Assembly: GCA_022750195.1 (NCBI GenBank)
Contig: JAKIWE010000004.1
Location: 62,001-126,000, forward strand
Length of the DNA: 64,000 nt
Reading direction: 5' to 3'
From: Thermoplasmata archaeon
Lineage (GTDB): Archaea; Thermoplasmatota; Thermoplasmata; Lutacidiplasmatales; UBA184
Shown here piece after piece: positions 48,612 through 57,527 of the stretch. The notes below the pieces were generated by a model that was not told where the DNA came from, did no database searches, and saw only the letters and a list, made by a program, of their open reading frames with translations. The position numbers and the translations under genes are program-made. How positions within the stretch are numbered: the stretch's first letter is position 1; each line of letters starts with the position of its first letter.

Positions 48612-48687
48612 CGACGGCCGAGGGTAGCCCCGGGGTTAGAACCTCAACGCTCGAGTGGAAGCTGACGGCCGTCGCCGGCCGGCGAAC

Positions 48688-49173
48688 TCAGGATTCGGAG
48701 CTCTTCTCGGCGGTGTCGGCCGCAGCTTTCGGCTTTCGGGCACGCGGAGCCTTCGCAGGCTTCTCCTTCTCGGCCGCCGCCTCGGGTGCGGTACTCGCGG
48801 GCATGGGGGAGTTGGGAGTCTTCGCTTTCGGTGTTCGGGCCGGCTTGGGTGCCTCGGTGGACGCGGATGCCTCCGGGGCTTTCGCGGCCGCGGGCTCGTC
48901 AGGCTTCGAAGGCTTGGCCGGGGGCGCCGGAGCGGACGGGGCCGGTCCTTTCGCGCGGGCGCGGGCCGGAGCGCTCCGTTGCTCGCTCTCGATCTTGAGC
49001 GCGTGGGCGCGGGTCCACTTCAGGCGGTGCCCGACGCGGCCGAGATGGAGCTGCTGCTTGCGGCAGGAGGAGGAGCAGAAGCTGAAGACGGTCCCGTCGC
49101 GCTTGACGAACAGCGTGCCGGTCCCCGGTTCGATCTCGTTCGCGCAGAACGAGCACTGTCGCTTGACGACCAT
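48688..49173 (-). CDS. rpl24e: 50S ribosomal protein L24e with long Ala/Pro/Lys-rich C-terminal extension
   Basis: CSFCANEIEPGTGTLFVKRDGTVFSFCSSSCRKQQLHLGR(V)GHRLKWT, then low-complexity tail. Confidence 0.93.
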   Translation of the reverse strand: MVVKRQCSFCANEIEPGTGTLFVKRDGTVFSFCSSSCRKQQLHLGRVGHRLKWTRAHALKIESEQRSAPARARAKGPAPSAPAPPAKPSKPDEPAAAKAPEASASTEAPKPARTPKAKTPNSPMPASTAPEAAAEKEKPAKAPRARKPKAAADTAEKSSES

Positions 49174-49191
49174 TCGCCGATCCCTGCCCCA

Positions 49192-49404
49192 CTACCGGAC
49201 GGAGAGCTTCCGCGCCTCGCGGGCGGTCTCGCGCAGGACGAGCACATCGCCCAGTCGGATCGGCCCGGCGACGTTGCGGGTGATGATCTTCCCGCGGTCT
49301 CGGCCCGCGAGCACGCGGACCTTCACCTGGGTCGCCTCCCCGGCCATGCCGGTGCGACCGATCAGTTCGACGACCTCCGCGGGCGAGCCCTTCTCCTCCG
49401 CCAT
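49192..49404 (-). CDS. rps28e: 30S ribosomal protein S28e
   Basis: [59 protein letters not shown]. Confidence 0.96.
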   Translation of the reverse strand: MAEEKGSPAEVVELIGRTGMAGEATQVKVRVLAGRDRGKIITRNVAGPIRLGDVLVLRETAREARKLSVR

Positions 49405-49434
49405 CGACGCGACCGCCCGTTGGACCTTCGGGCC

Positions 49435-49806
49435 TTACTTCTTGAGGTTGGCGAACGACGCGGCGAGCTCTTCGAGCAGCGCCTTGCCTTCTCCGGCCTC
49501 GACGATCGCGACGCTCGCCGCCGACTTCGATAGGCCGGCCGACTGGCCGAGCCGCTGCTTCTTCGGGACGTAGACGTACGGGATCCGCTTCTCCTCGCAG
49601 AGCATCGGGATGTGGACGAGGATCTCGACCGGGTCGACGTCCTCGGCCATCACAACGAGCTTCGCCTCGGCGCGTTCGCTCGACTTCGTGACCTCGTTCG
49701 TGCCCACGCGGACCTTGCCGGTCTCGCTGGCGACCTGGATCAGTTGCAGGGCCTTGTCGGCGAGTTCGCTAGGTGTCTCAAACCGCACGTAGATTGGGCG
49801 CGCCAT
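49435..49806 (-). CDS. rpl7ae: 50S ribosomal protein L7Ae
   Basis: VRVGTNEVTKSSERAEAKLVVMAEDVDPVEILVHIPMLCEEKRIPYVYVPKKQRLGQSAGL. Confidence 0.97.
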   Translation of the reverse strand: MARPIYVRFETPSELADKALQLIQVASETGKVRVGTNEVTKSSERAEAKLVVMAEDVDPVEILVHIPMLCEEKRIPYVYVPKKQRLGQSAGLSKSAASVAIVEAGEGKALLEELAASFANLKK

Positions 49807-49929
49807 CGACCGTACCTCGCGTCAGCGGAACCCCGCGTTCGCGGGGTCCTCGGCTCACGGGTAGGCCGCGGTAGTTCGTTCGCTATTTAACCGTTAGTTG
49901 ACCCCGGCGCCCGGTTCCGGTCGCCCGAT

Positions 49930-50286
49930 TCAGTCCTCCGCAGGCCGCAGAGGGTCCTCGGGAGCACCCATCGCATCGTCCACGATCGCCTCCGCGTCGT
50001 CCGCGTCCCCGCTTCCGTGCAGGAAACCCACAAACCCACAGTCCCGGCAGAGAATCCCGGGCAAGTAGCTGGTACGCACGATGGCACGGGAGATCAGGAC
50101 CTCATCGCCGACCACCCCGAGGACGTGCTGCTTGTCCGACCAGAAGACCCGTCCGTTCGTCCCCACGAACCCCCTCGCTACCGCTCCTCCGCAACTCGGA
50201 CACTTGCTCGGGAGCCCCGGTCCTGCCGGAGTGCTCGTCCCACCCGTGGAGGACGGATCGGGCACGGCACGGCACACGGGGCGCAT
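49930..50286 (-). CDS. Zinc-ribbon hypothetical protein
   Basis: CPSCGGAVARGFVG...ILCRDCGFVGFL paired CxxC motifs. Confidence 0.55.
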   Translation of the reverse strand: MRPVCRAVPDPSSTGGTSTPAGPGLPSKCPSCGGAVARGFVGTNGRVFWSDKQHVLGVVGDEVLISRAIVRTSYLPGILCRDCGFVGFLHGSGDADDAEAIVDDAMGAPEDPLRPAED

Positions 50287-50333
50287 GGGGAATAGGCTTC
50301 GTGCCGCAGTTTGGATGCCGACCTAGGGCCGAC

Positions 50334-50699
50334 TCAATGGGCCGGTACGACCCCGGGCGAATTAGGGAGGGTCGCGCCGCAGTGCTCGCACGTGGTGGCG
50401 CCCACCGGGACAGCGCCGCCGCAACGCGCGCAGAAGGTTTCGGGGCCGGTGGGCCAGCCGGGACCCACCGGCCGCTCCGTGGCGGGCGCCAACTCTCGTA
50501 CGAGCTCCGGAGCGCTGACCTCCTCGTCCTTCTCCTCGCGCCAAGCGATCCCCGCAAGCCATGCGCCAGCGAGGAGCAGAATCCCCCCGAGGAGCCAGAA
50601 CAGCCAGAACCGCGGGTGGCCTAGGGTCTGGACCTCGAAGAACGCCACGACGACATAGAACGGAAGGATCAGTAGCGCGGTGAGTCGGTAGACGTTCAC
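50334..50699 (-). CDS. Two-TM zinc-ribbon protein
   Basis: Two N-terminal hydrophobic helices; C-terminal CARCGGAVPVGATTCEHCGATL. Confidence 0.65.
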   Translation of the reverse strand: MNVYRLTALLILPFYVVVAFFEVQTLGHPRFWLFWLLGGILLLAGAWLAGIAWREEKDEEVSAPELVRELAPATERPVGPGWPTGPETFCARCGGAVPVGATTCEHCGATLPNSPGVVPAH

Positions 50700-50812
50700 C
50701 GAATCGGAAGCCCCCTAGGGGTCATCCCCAGAGGCGGGCAGGCCTCGGAGGACCGATATGGAGACCGCCTCCCAGTCTGGCTCTCGGAGCCCCGTGACGT
50801 ACCGCGCCGCCT

Positions 50813-51607
50813 TCATCCTGAGGTCGTCAAGGCCCGGTGCAGGAAAGGAAGTGCGATCGGCAGGGCAAGATCGCTTCGGTAGAAGCTCCCGAGATGGCCC
50901 ACGCCCGGTATCCGGACGATACGACCGTCCGGGAATTCCGCCACGGATTTCTCGGTGTAGCGGTCCAAATCCTCCCTTTCGCCCGCGATCATCAGGAGCG
51001 GCGCCGGGAAGGTCCCGAACGCGCTCCGCGGTCCGTGCCAGGAGCGCCAGGCGACGACCGACAGTGCCATCATGCGCGGGTCGCCCTCCCGGACGTTCTG
51101 CTCGATGGCCGGGGGGAACCGGTCGTTCTCCTCCTTCATGCACCCCTCCATCTCCGGCACGACCCCACCGTTGCCCGCGATCCGCGCGACCTCTGCAGCG
51201 GAATCCACGGGCCAGGTCAGTTCGTCGCGGTTGATCGGTCGGAGACCACCGGTCCCGACCAGCCCCTGGAGACGGTCGGGATAGGCGGCCCCGAAGGCGA
51301 CGCCGATCAGGACGCCGTTCGAATACCCCCAGAACGCTGCGTTCTCGACCTCCGCGTCATCAAGCACCGCCGCCACGTCCTCCGCGTAGCTCTCCATCCG
51401 ATGGTCGGCGAGGTCGCCGGGGCGTCCGCTCCGGCCGCGGCCTCGCTGATCGATCAGGATCACACGGAACCCGGTGAGGCCAGAGAGGTACCCAGCCTCC
51501 CGCCAGATCCGAAGGTCGCCGCCGTTCCCGGTGTGGAGCACGACGGCCGGGCCGTCACCCTCCACCTCGTAGTTGATCCTGACCTTTCCCCTATCGACGA
51601 AGGGCAC
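50813..51607 (-). CDS. Alpha/beta-fold hydrolase
   Basis: VVLHTGNGGDLRIW, ILIDQRGRGRSGRP, FWGYSNGVLIGVAFGAAYPDRL, GVGHLGSF. Confidence 0.85.
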   Translation of the reverse strand: MPFVDRGKVRINYEVEGDGPAVVLHTGNGGDLRIWREAGYLSGLTGFRVILIDQRGRGRSGRPGDLADHRMESYAEDVAAVLDDAEVENAAFWGYSNGVLIGVAFGAAYPDRLQGLVGTGGLRPINRDELTWPVDSAAEVARIAGNGGVVPEMEGCMKEENDRFPPAIEQNVREGDPRMMALSVVAWRSWHGPRSAFGTFPAPLLMIAGEREDLDRYTEKSVAEFPDGRIVRIPGVGHLGSFYRSDLALPIALPFLHRALTTSG

Positions 51608-51753
51608 GGGTCACCTCGGAGTCCCGGATCCGTCCTCCGCTGCCCGGTCGCTGCATGCAGGTCGGGATCGCTGGCGCCTCCGAAGGGCTTAGGGGATATC
51701 ATCGTTGGTCGCCGCCCCAGAGCGCCTAAGTATCGCCCGGCGCCTGAGAGCCC

Positions 51754-52272
51754 ATGGCCCGTTGGCGGCCGCTGCTCCTGGGCCTCGGCGCGGCACTGAT
51801 CGCTGTCGGGCTTCTTCTCCTCTACTTCCCGGTCCCCGGCCAGCCGGTCGGTGCGCGGGTCGTGCCGGTCGGCTTCGGTGAATCGATCACCGTCGCCGGC
51901 TCCTACGCGGTGTTCACCACCTCGATCCCGTTCCACGTGAGCTGGTCGTCGCCGTCGTCGGTCACTGTGAACGTCTTCCGGTGCGGGAGCGACCCGAGCT
52001 GCAACGCCACGATAGCCGTCCAGCCGACACCGATCGTCAACGGGACCGGTACCACCGGCACGATCTCCTTCACCGGTCAGAAAGGGCTCTCCTACCTCGT
52101 CGTCCCGAACGGGTCGGAGAACGCCACCACGGTGTCGGTCGACTACGCGTTACCCTGGGAGGGGGGCGCCCCGGGTCTCGGTCTCATCGCCGGAGGCCTC
52201 GTGCTCCTGCTGGTCGGACTGTTCACCGGGCGGCGCAAGCCGACCACGCCCGAGTCGAGCACCGCGGCCTAG
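51754..52272 (+). CDS. Membrane-anchored hypothetical protein with N- and C-terminal TM helices
   Basis: TM ... beta-rich extracellular part ... LIAGGLVLLLVGLFTGRRK. Confidence 0.65.
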   Translation: MARWRPLLLGLGAALIAVGLLLLYFPVPGQPVGARVVPVGFGESITVAGSYAVFTTSIPFHVSWSSPSSVTVNVFRCGSDPSCNATIAVQPTPIVNGTGTTGTISFTGQKGLSYLVVPNGSENATTVSVDYALPWEGGAPGLGLIAGGLVLLLVGLFTGRRKPTTPESSTAA

Positions 52273-52305
52273 CGTCTCGCCCGATCGTAGAACGGTCGGT
52301 GTTTT

Positions 52306-52320
52306 CTTATAAATATATAG
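52306..52320 (+). promoter_or_regulatory. AT-rich promoter/TATA region of the secreted phosphoesterase gene
   Basis: TCTTATAAATATATA in an otherwise very GC-rich window. Confidence 0.6.
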
Positions 52321-52379
52321 TATCACTGACTAGCTATTTAAATTGTAAAAATTCTGCGTAGTCGCGAGGTGAGAGCCTC

Positions 52380-53417
52380 GTGAGCGAAACCAAGAAACCG
52401 AAAGCGCTCGCCGTAGGGCTGACCATCGCCGCGCTCGGGGTCCTGCTAGTGGCAGGCCTCGTAGCCGCCGCCGGAACGAACGGGGGCCCGGCGCGCAGCG
52501 GACTCCTCGCAGCTCCGCCGGCCGGACCCCCAACGAAATGGTTCCCGACCCCGATCCGCCACGTCGTCACGGTCGTCCTCGAGAACGAAGAGGGTGCCTC
52601 CGTGTGGAACCAGGGACCGTACGAAGTCGCCCTGGCCAACAGCTACGCTTACGCGGCCGAAGGGTACGCCGTCACGCATCCCTCCGAGCCGAACTACCTC
52701 GCCCTCACGGGCGGCAGCGTGTTCGGCCGGTCGGGGACGGACGCCTACGCCGTGCTGCCGAACGCGAGCATCGCCGACCTGCTCGAGCTGCGGGGCCTGA
52801 GCTGGGGCGAGTTCGCCCAGTCGATGCCGCACCCGTGCGACGCGACGGACGCCTACCCGTACATGGTCAAGCACAATCCGTTCGTGTTCTACCAGGACAT
52901 CGTCAACAACACGAGCCGGTGCGACCACCACGTGCTGAACTTCAGCTCGTGGAACGCGGACGTCGCGTCCGGGAACATCCCGAACTACGCGTTCATCACG
53001 CCGAACATGATCAACGACGGCCACGACACGAGCACGTCGTACGCGGACGCCTGGCTCTCGGGCTGGCTGCAGCCGCTCCTGTCGAAGCCGTTCGCCGCGA
53101 GCACGCTGTTCATCGTGACGTGGGACGAGGGCGCGACGAACGAGGGGTACACCGTCGGGAACGTGACGCTTGGCGGCGGGAACATCTTCACGGTGTTCGT
53201 CAGCCCCTACACCCTCCACCGTGGGGCGTACGCGGCGCCGGTCTCGCACTACAACGTGCTGACGACCACGGAGTGGCTGCTGGGCGTCGGCTCCCTTGGG
53301 ACCAACGACACGGTCACCGCCTTCCCGCCGATGACCGGGATGTTCCACTTCCCGGGCTCCGGCCACTCGGTCAACTCGGCGGTCCCTGCGGTCGCTGCCG
53401 CGGTCCGGAGGCCGTGA
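52380..53417 (+). CDS. Secreted/anchored phosphoesterase (phospholipase C/acid phosphatase-like, alkaline phosphatase superfamily)
   Basis: Signal anchor; IRHVVTVVLENEEGASVW, HPSEPNYLALTGGS, TLFIVTWDEGATNEGY; GTG start with SD-like GAGGTGA. Confidence 0.75.
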   Translation: MSETKKPKALAVGLTIAALGVLLVAGLVAAAGTNGGPARSGLLAAPPAGPPTKWFPTPIRHVVTVVLENEEGASVWNQGPYEVALANSYAYAAEGYAVTHPSEPNYLALTGGSVFGRSGTDAYAVLPNASIADLLELRGLSWGEFAQSMPHPCDATDAYPYMVKHNPFVFYQDIVNNTSRCDHHVLNFSSWNADVASGNIPNYAFITPNMINDGHDTSTSYADAWLSGWLQPLLSKPFAASTLFIVTWDEGATNEGYTVGNVTLGGGNIFTVFVSPYTLHRGAYAAPVSHYNVLTTTEWLLGVGSLGTNDTVTAFPPMTGMFHFPGSGHSVNSAVPAVAAAVRRP

Positions 53418-53493
53418 TCCGCGCCGACCCGTTCTGCCAGAGCGAGAGCGAACCCTTTCCCCCCGCCCCGGGGGCCGGTCCTATCGAGGCTAC

Positions 53494-54543
53494 CTAGAGG
53501 TCGGCCGGCAGCGCGTCCGGGTGGCTCTCGAAGTACCGTAGGGCCGGTTCGAGGATCGTGCCGAGGCTCGTCGCGACGGCCCCCTTGAGGTCCTGCGGGT
53601 GGAGCTTCCCGCCTTCCCAGTCGCTCAGGAACGCCGCTTCGGTGTCGTACCGCACGGGGCCGCCGAACTTTGCCGGGCGTTCGACCTCGAGGCTCCCCGT
53701 CCAGGGAAACACCACGTACCGCACCAGCTCGACGACCGGGTTCGCCTCGACGCCGCGCGCCGGGCAGTACGCCTCGTTGATCCGGCTCCGGATCGCAGAG
53801 CGTTCGCACGGGATCGTGATCGAACCGGTCGGGTCCGACTTGCTCATCTTGCGGGCGACCGGGTCGTCGATCTCCATCCGGCCGGAGCCTTTGAGCGAGG
53901 AGATCAACGGAGTATGCACCGCCACCGGGACCGGCCAGCCGTAGTGCTGGGCGACCTCGCGCGCGAGCACGTAGGCTCGCCGCTGGTCGAGTCCGGCGTA
54001 GGCGAGGTCGACCGGGAGCTCGAAGACGTCCGCCGCCTGCATCGACGGGTAGAGCAGCTTCGCCGTGTCGAGCTGCCCCTCCTCTTCGCTCCGGCCGAGG
54101 ATCGTCATCGCCCGCTTCGTGCGCGCGAGGGTCGTGGCCTTCGCGACCCGTACGACCCGGGCCCAGTACTCCGCGCGACCGGTGAGCTCGTGGGCGAACC
54201 GGTATCGGACCTTCGCCGGGTCGACGCCGAGCGCCTCGAATCCGTGCGCCATGTACCGGCCCGCGGCCTCGATCCGTTCGAGCGATCCCCCGAGCTTGTC
54301 GTTGATCCAGGCATGCCAGTCGGCGAGGAACACCGTCACTTCGCAGCCGGCCTCCTGCAGGTCGCGGATCTTGCGCGCCGTGACGAGGTGGCCCAAGTGG
54401 AGTCGACCGGAAGGCTCGAACCCGATGTACGCTTTCGGGTGCGCCTCACGGGCGAACAGAGCGAGCAACTCCTCAGGGGTGAGGACCTCCGCGGTGTTGC
54501 GTCGGACCACGGCGGCCCGCGCCTCCGCGTCCATGGCGTCCAC
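53494..54543 (-). CDS. tyrS: Tyrosyl-tRNA synthetase
   Basis: KAYIGFEPSGRLHLGHLVTARKIRDLQEAGCEVTVFLADWHAWIND, PLISSLKGSGRMEIDDPVARKMSKSDPTGSI. Confidence 0.95.
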   Translation of the reverse strand: MDAMDAEARAAVVRRNTAEVLTPEELLALFAREAHPKAYIGFEPSGRLHLGHLVTARKIRDLQEAGCEVTVFLADWHAWINDKLGGSLERIEAAGRYMAHGFEALGVDPAKVRYRFAHELTGRAEYWARVVRVAKATTLARTKRAMTILGRSEEEGQLDTAKLLYPSMQAADVFELPVDLAYAGLDQRRAYVLAREVAQHYGWPVPVAVHTPLISSLKGSGRMEIDDPVARKMSKSDPTGSITIPCERSAIRSRINEAYCPARGVEANPVVELVRYVVFPWTGSLEVERPAKFGGPVRYDTEAAFLSDWEGGKLHPQDLKGAVATSLGTILEPALRYFESHPDALPADL

Positions 54544-54587
54544 TGCAACCGCCCGCCTATTTATCGGGCGGTCGGTCGAACCGTCGC

Positions 54588-55118
54588 GTGGCGGTCTCCC
54601 TCATCCCCGGCCGACGGCTCGCGAGCGACCCCGGGCGCGCCGCCGTCCTGGGTCGGGTCGCCGAGGTGGCCCACGAGTTCCACGAGCTCGACGGCCGGCG
54701 CATCCGCGTCGACATCTACGACGGCCGGTCCCGGACGGTCGGGGTGGCGTTCCCGGAGGAGGCGACCCCCAAGATCGCCTTCCACCGGAGGATCCTCCGG
54801 TCCCGCGAGCTTTCGGGCGTGATCGCCCACGAATTGACCCACCTCATCCAGCGGCCCCGCGGCCCCTGCCCCAACGGGGAGCGGGCGTGCGACCTGTTCG
54901 CCCTCGCCCGGTGCGGCAACCGATTCCCAAGCCCCCCGGCGTACCTGACCGTGCCGCGGGGGACGCGCGAACAGTGGCCGTTCTGGGCCCCGCTCGCCAC
55001 GGTCCTCGCCCGGGAAGCGCTGCGCGAGCGCGACGCGGGCCGCCGTCAGTACGTCCGTTGGTGGGAGGAGTCGTTCGGGCGCGCCGTCGCCCGGACGCGC
55101 CTCGGTACGAGCTCGTAG
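54588..55118 (+). CDS. HExxH zinc metallopeptidase-like protein
   Basis: ELSGVIAHELTHLIQRP HExxH motif in a coherent ORF. Confidence 0.7.
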   Translation: MAVSLIPGRRLASDPGRAAVLGRVAEVAHEFHELDGRRIRVDIYDGRSRTVGVAFPEEATPKIAFHRRILRSRELSGVIAHELTHLIQRPRGPCPNGERACDLFALARCGNRFPSPPAYLTVPRGTREQWPFWAPLATVLAREALRERDAGRRQYVRWWEESFGRAVARTRLGTSS

Positions 55119-55181
55119 GGAGCCGCCGCCACCTCCATATATTTTAAGGGCGAGGGTGGGCCTAGTTCACCATCCTGGTCC

Positions 55182-57503
55182 ATGAGTGAGCCGGCCGACC
55201 TCGCAACGGGCTCGCCCCACGACGCCTCCCCCGACGGGGACGTCGGGCGGCTGATGCGCGAGCTCGCCGTGAGCGGGTCGACGGCCCGGGCCCTGGTCGC
55301 CGCGGGCCACACGAGCGCCGAGTCGATTCGCCTGCTCCGGGACGAGGAGCTCGAGCGCCTCGGCGTCGACGCGACCGACCTCTCCCGCCTCCGTGCCCAC
55401 GCCGAGGCGTCGAGCACGGACCCGCCGCCGCTCGAGAGCTCAACGCCCCCATCCAAGGGGACGCGGCCGGCCGTCGACGGCAAGAAGAGCGTCGAGCGGT
55501 TCATGGAGAACCAACGTCGCGCCGACCGTCCCCGCCGTCGGCCGGCCTCCTCCCCGAAAGGCGGCTCGACCGAGGTGCTGAAAAAGTGGGTCGACGGCGA
55601 CGACCGGGCGATGGAGGCGTGGATCCAGTCGAGCGAGACCGCGGTCCCGCCGCCGGTCCCCGCGCCGACCCGCCCCCCACGGCCCGAACCCGCGGAAGCG
55701 CCCCCGACCGACGACGCCCTCCCGACCCTCCAACGCACCGGTCCCCGAGCCCCCTCCAACGTTTCCGAGCGGGAGGCGACGGTCGTCCGTTGGCTCACCG
55801 ACCTGCTCGACCGGGTGAAATCCGATCAGTTCGACCCTCGCTCGCTGCTCTCGGACGTCCAGGAGCTGCACCGCCAACTGTTCGAGGAGCGGAGCAAGCG
55901 CAAGCAGCACGAGGAGGAGCTCGAGCACGTCAAGCGCGGCTCGGTCGCGGTCATCAAGTACGTTCGCAGCCGGGAAGCGAAGGCCCGGGAGCAGGCGATC
56001 CAGGCGAAGGACGCCGAGATCGCGGAGCTTAGGCTCAAGCTCCTGAGCGCCGGCATCGTCGCGACCGACGACGGCGCGGCCGCGGGCGCCGACGGCGCCC
56101 CGACCGGACCGTCCGCTCCCTCCCCCGAGGGAGGGCCGGCGAACCTGGCCGCCGTCCGCGAGGTCGAACGCCAACTTCGTGAGGAGTACACCTCCCGGGA
56201 GCACGCGTTCATCGAGCGGGAGACGGAGATGCGCCGTCGCATCGTCCAACTGGAAGGGGAGATCCGCAACCTGCGGGTCGAGGCCCAGCTCACCCAGCAG
56301 CGCGCCTCAACGCCGCTCGACGAGCGAGGGTCGAGCGATGCGAGCCGCCGTCTGAAGGAGGCCGACGCTCGGGAGCGCGAGCTCGCGCTCCGGGAGAACG
56401 AGCTTCGGACGAAGTTCGAGGAGATCCGGATCGCCGCCGAGGAGCTCGAACGGAAGAAGGCGCCGCTCGCCTTCAAGGAAAAGGAGCTCGCCTCGTGGGA
56501 GACCCGCTTGACCGCGACGCGCGGGGCGCTCGAGATCGAGGCGCGTCGCCAGGAGCAGGCGACCGTCGAGGCGCCCGGCGGTGGGGTCGTGAACGCCGCG
56601 CGCGAGCGCGAGCTCGAGGACCTGAAGACCGAGGTGAACCGGAAGGAGGAGGACCTGCGCGCCCGCGAGAGCCTGCTCACGCAGAAGATGGAGGAGCTCG
56701 AGGTGCTCACGCGCAAGGCCGCCGCCGTCGAGGCGGAGGACATCCACGCGACCGCCGTCGGCGAAGCGCGGACCACGCGCGTTCGTACCGGCGTCCGCCG
56801 CCTCGACGACCTCCTGTTCGGGGGCCTGCCGCCGGCCGCGCAGGTCCTGGTGAACGGCCCGGCCCACACCGGCAAGGATGTCCTCACCCGGTTGTTCATC
56901 GCCGAGGGGCTCCGACAGGGCTCGGCGGCGATCTGGGTCTGTTCCGACCGGGCCTACACGCAGATCCGCGAAGAGATGACGGCCGTCCTGCCGAGCTACC
57001 CGGAGTTCGAGGCGAAAGGGGTCGTGCGGTACGTTGACCTGTACTCCCGCGCGCTCGGCGTCACCCAGGCCGACCCGTCGGTCCGGTTGCTGTCTCCGAC
57101 CGACAAGGGCCTCGCCGACCAGCTCGTCCAGGCGGTGAACCAGTTCTCCCAGGAGCTCAAGGAGAAGGCGCCGACCTACCGGCTCGCCTTCGAGTCGGTC
57201 TCGACGGTGACCGCCTACCTCGACGCCGCGGGCGTCTTCCGCTTCCTCCAGCCGTTCGCCGGCCGCCGGAAGCTCGACGGCGCCGCGAGCTACTTCATCC
57301 TGGAGACCGGCATGCACTCGGAGAACGACCTGCAGTCGCTGGAGCACATGATGGACGGCTCGGTGAACCTGAAGGTCGACCAGCTCAAGACGTTCCTCTC
57401 GGTGCGCGGGATCAGCGAGGTGCAGAGCCGCGCCTGGGTCGGCTACACCTTCAGCAAGAAGTCGTTCAGCCTCGGCTCGTTCTCGCTCGACCACATCCGG
57501 TGA
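55182..57503 (+). CDS. N-terminal SAM/HhH-like domain, long coiled coil, C-terminal KaiC-like RecA ATPase
   Basis: N-term RELAVSGSTARALVAAGHTSAESIRLLRDEELERLGV; coiled coil; C-term RTGVRRLDDLLFGGLPPAAQVLVNGPAHTGKDVLTRLFIAEGL. Confidence 0.85.
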   Translation: MSEPADLATGSPHDASPDGDVGRLMRELAVSGSTARALVAAGHTSAESIRLLRDEELERLGVDATDLSRLRAHAEASSTDPPPLESSTPPSKGTRPAVDGKKSVERFMENQRRADRPRRRPASSPKGGSTEVLKKWVDGDDRAMEAWIQSSETAVPPPVPAPTRPPRPEPAEAPPTDDALPTLQRTGPRAPSNVSEREATVVRWLTDLLDRVKSDQFDPRSLLSDVQELHRQLFEERSKRKQHEEELEHVKRGSVAVIKYVRSREAKAREQAIQAKDAEIAELRLKLLSAGIVATDDGAAAGADGAPTGPSAPSPEGGPANLAAVREVERQLREEYTSREHAFIERETEMRRRIVQLEGEIRNLRVEAQLTQQRASTPLDERGSSDASRRLKEADARERELALRENELRTKFEEIRIAAEELERKKAPLAFKEKELASWETRLTATRGALEIEARRQEQATVEAPGGGVVNAARERELEDLKTEVNRKEEDLRARESLLTQKMEELEVLTRKAAAVEAEDIHATAVGEARTTRVRTGVRRLDDLLFGGLPPAAQVLVNGPAHTGKDVLTRLFIAEGLRQGSAAIWVCSDRAYTQIREEMTAVLPSYPEFEAKGVVRYVDLYSRALGVTQADPSVRLLSPTDKGLADQLVQAVNQFSQELKEKAPTYRLAFESVSTVTAYLDAAGVFRFLQPFAGRRKLDGAASYFILETGMHSENDLQSLEHMMDGSVNLKVDQLKTFLSVRGISEVQSRAWVGYTFSKKSFSLGSFSLDHIR

Positions 57504-57527
57504 GCCGGCGCCCACGCCCCCACCGGG

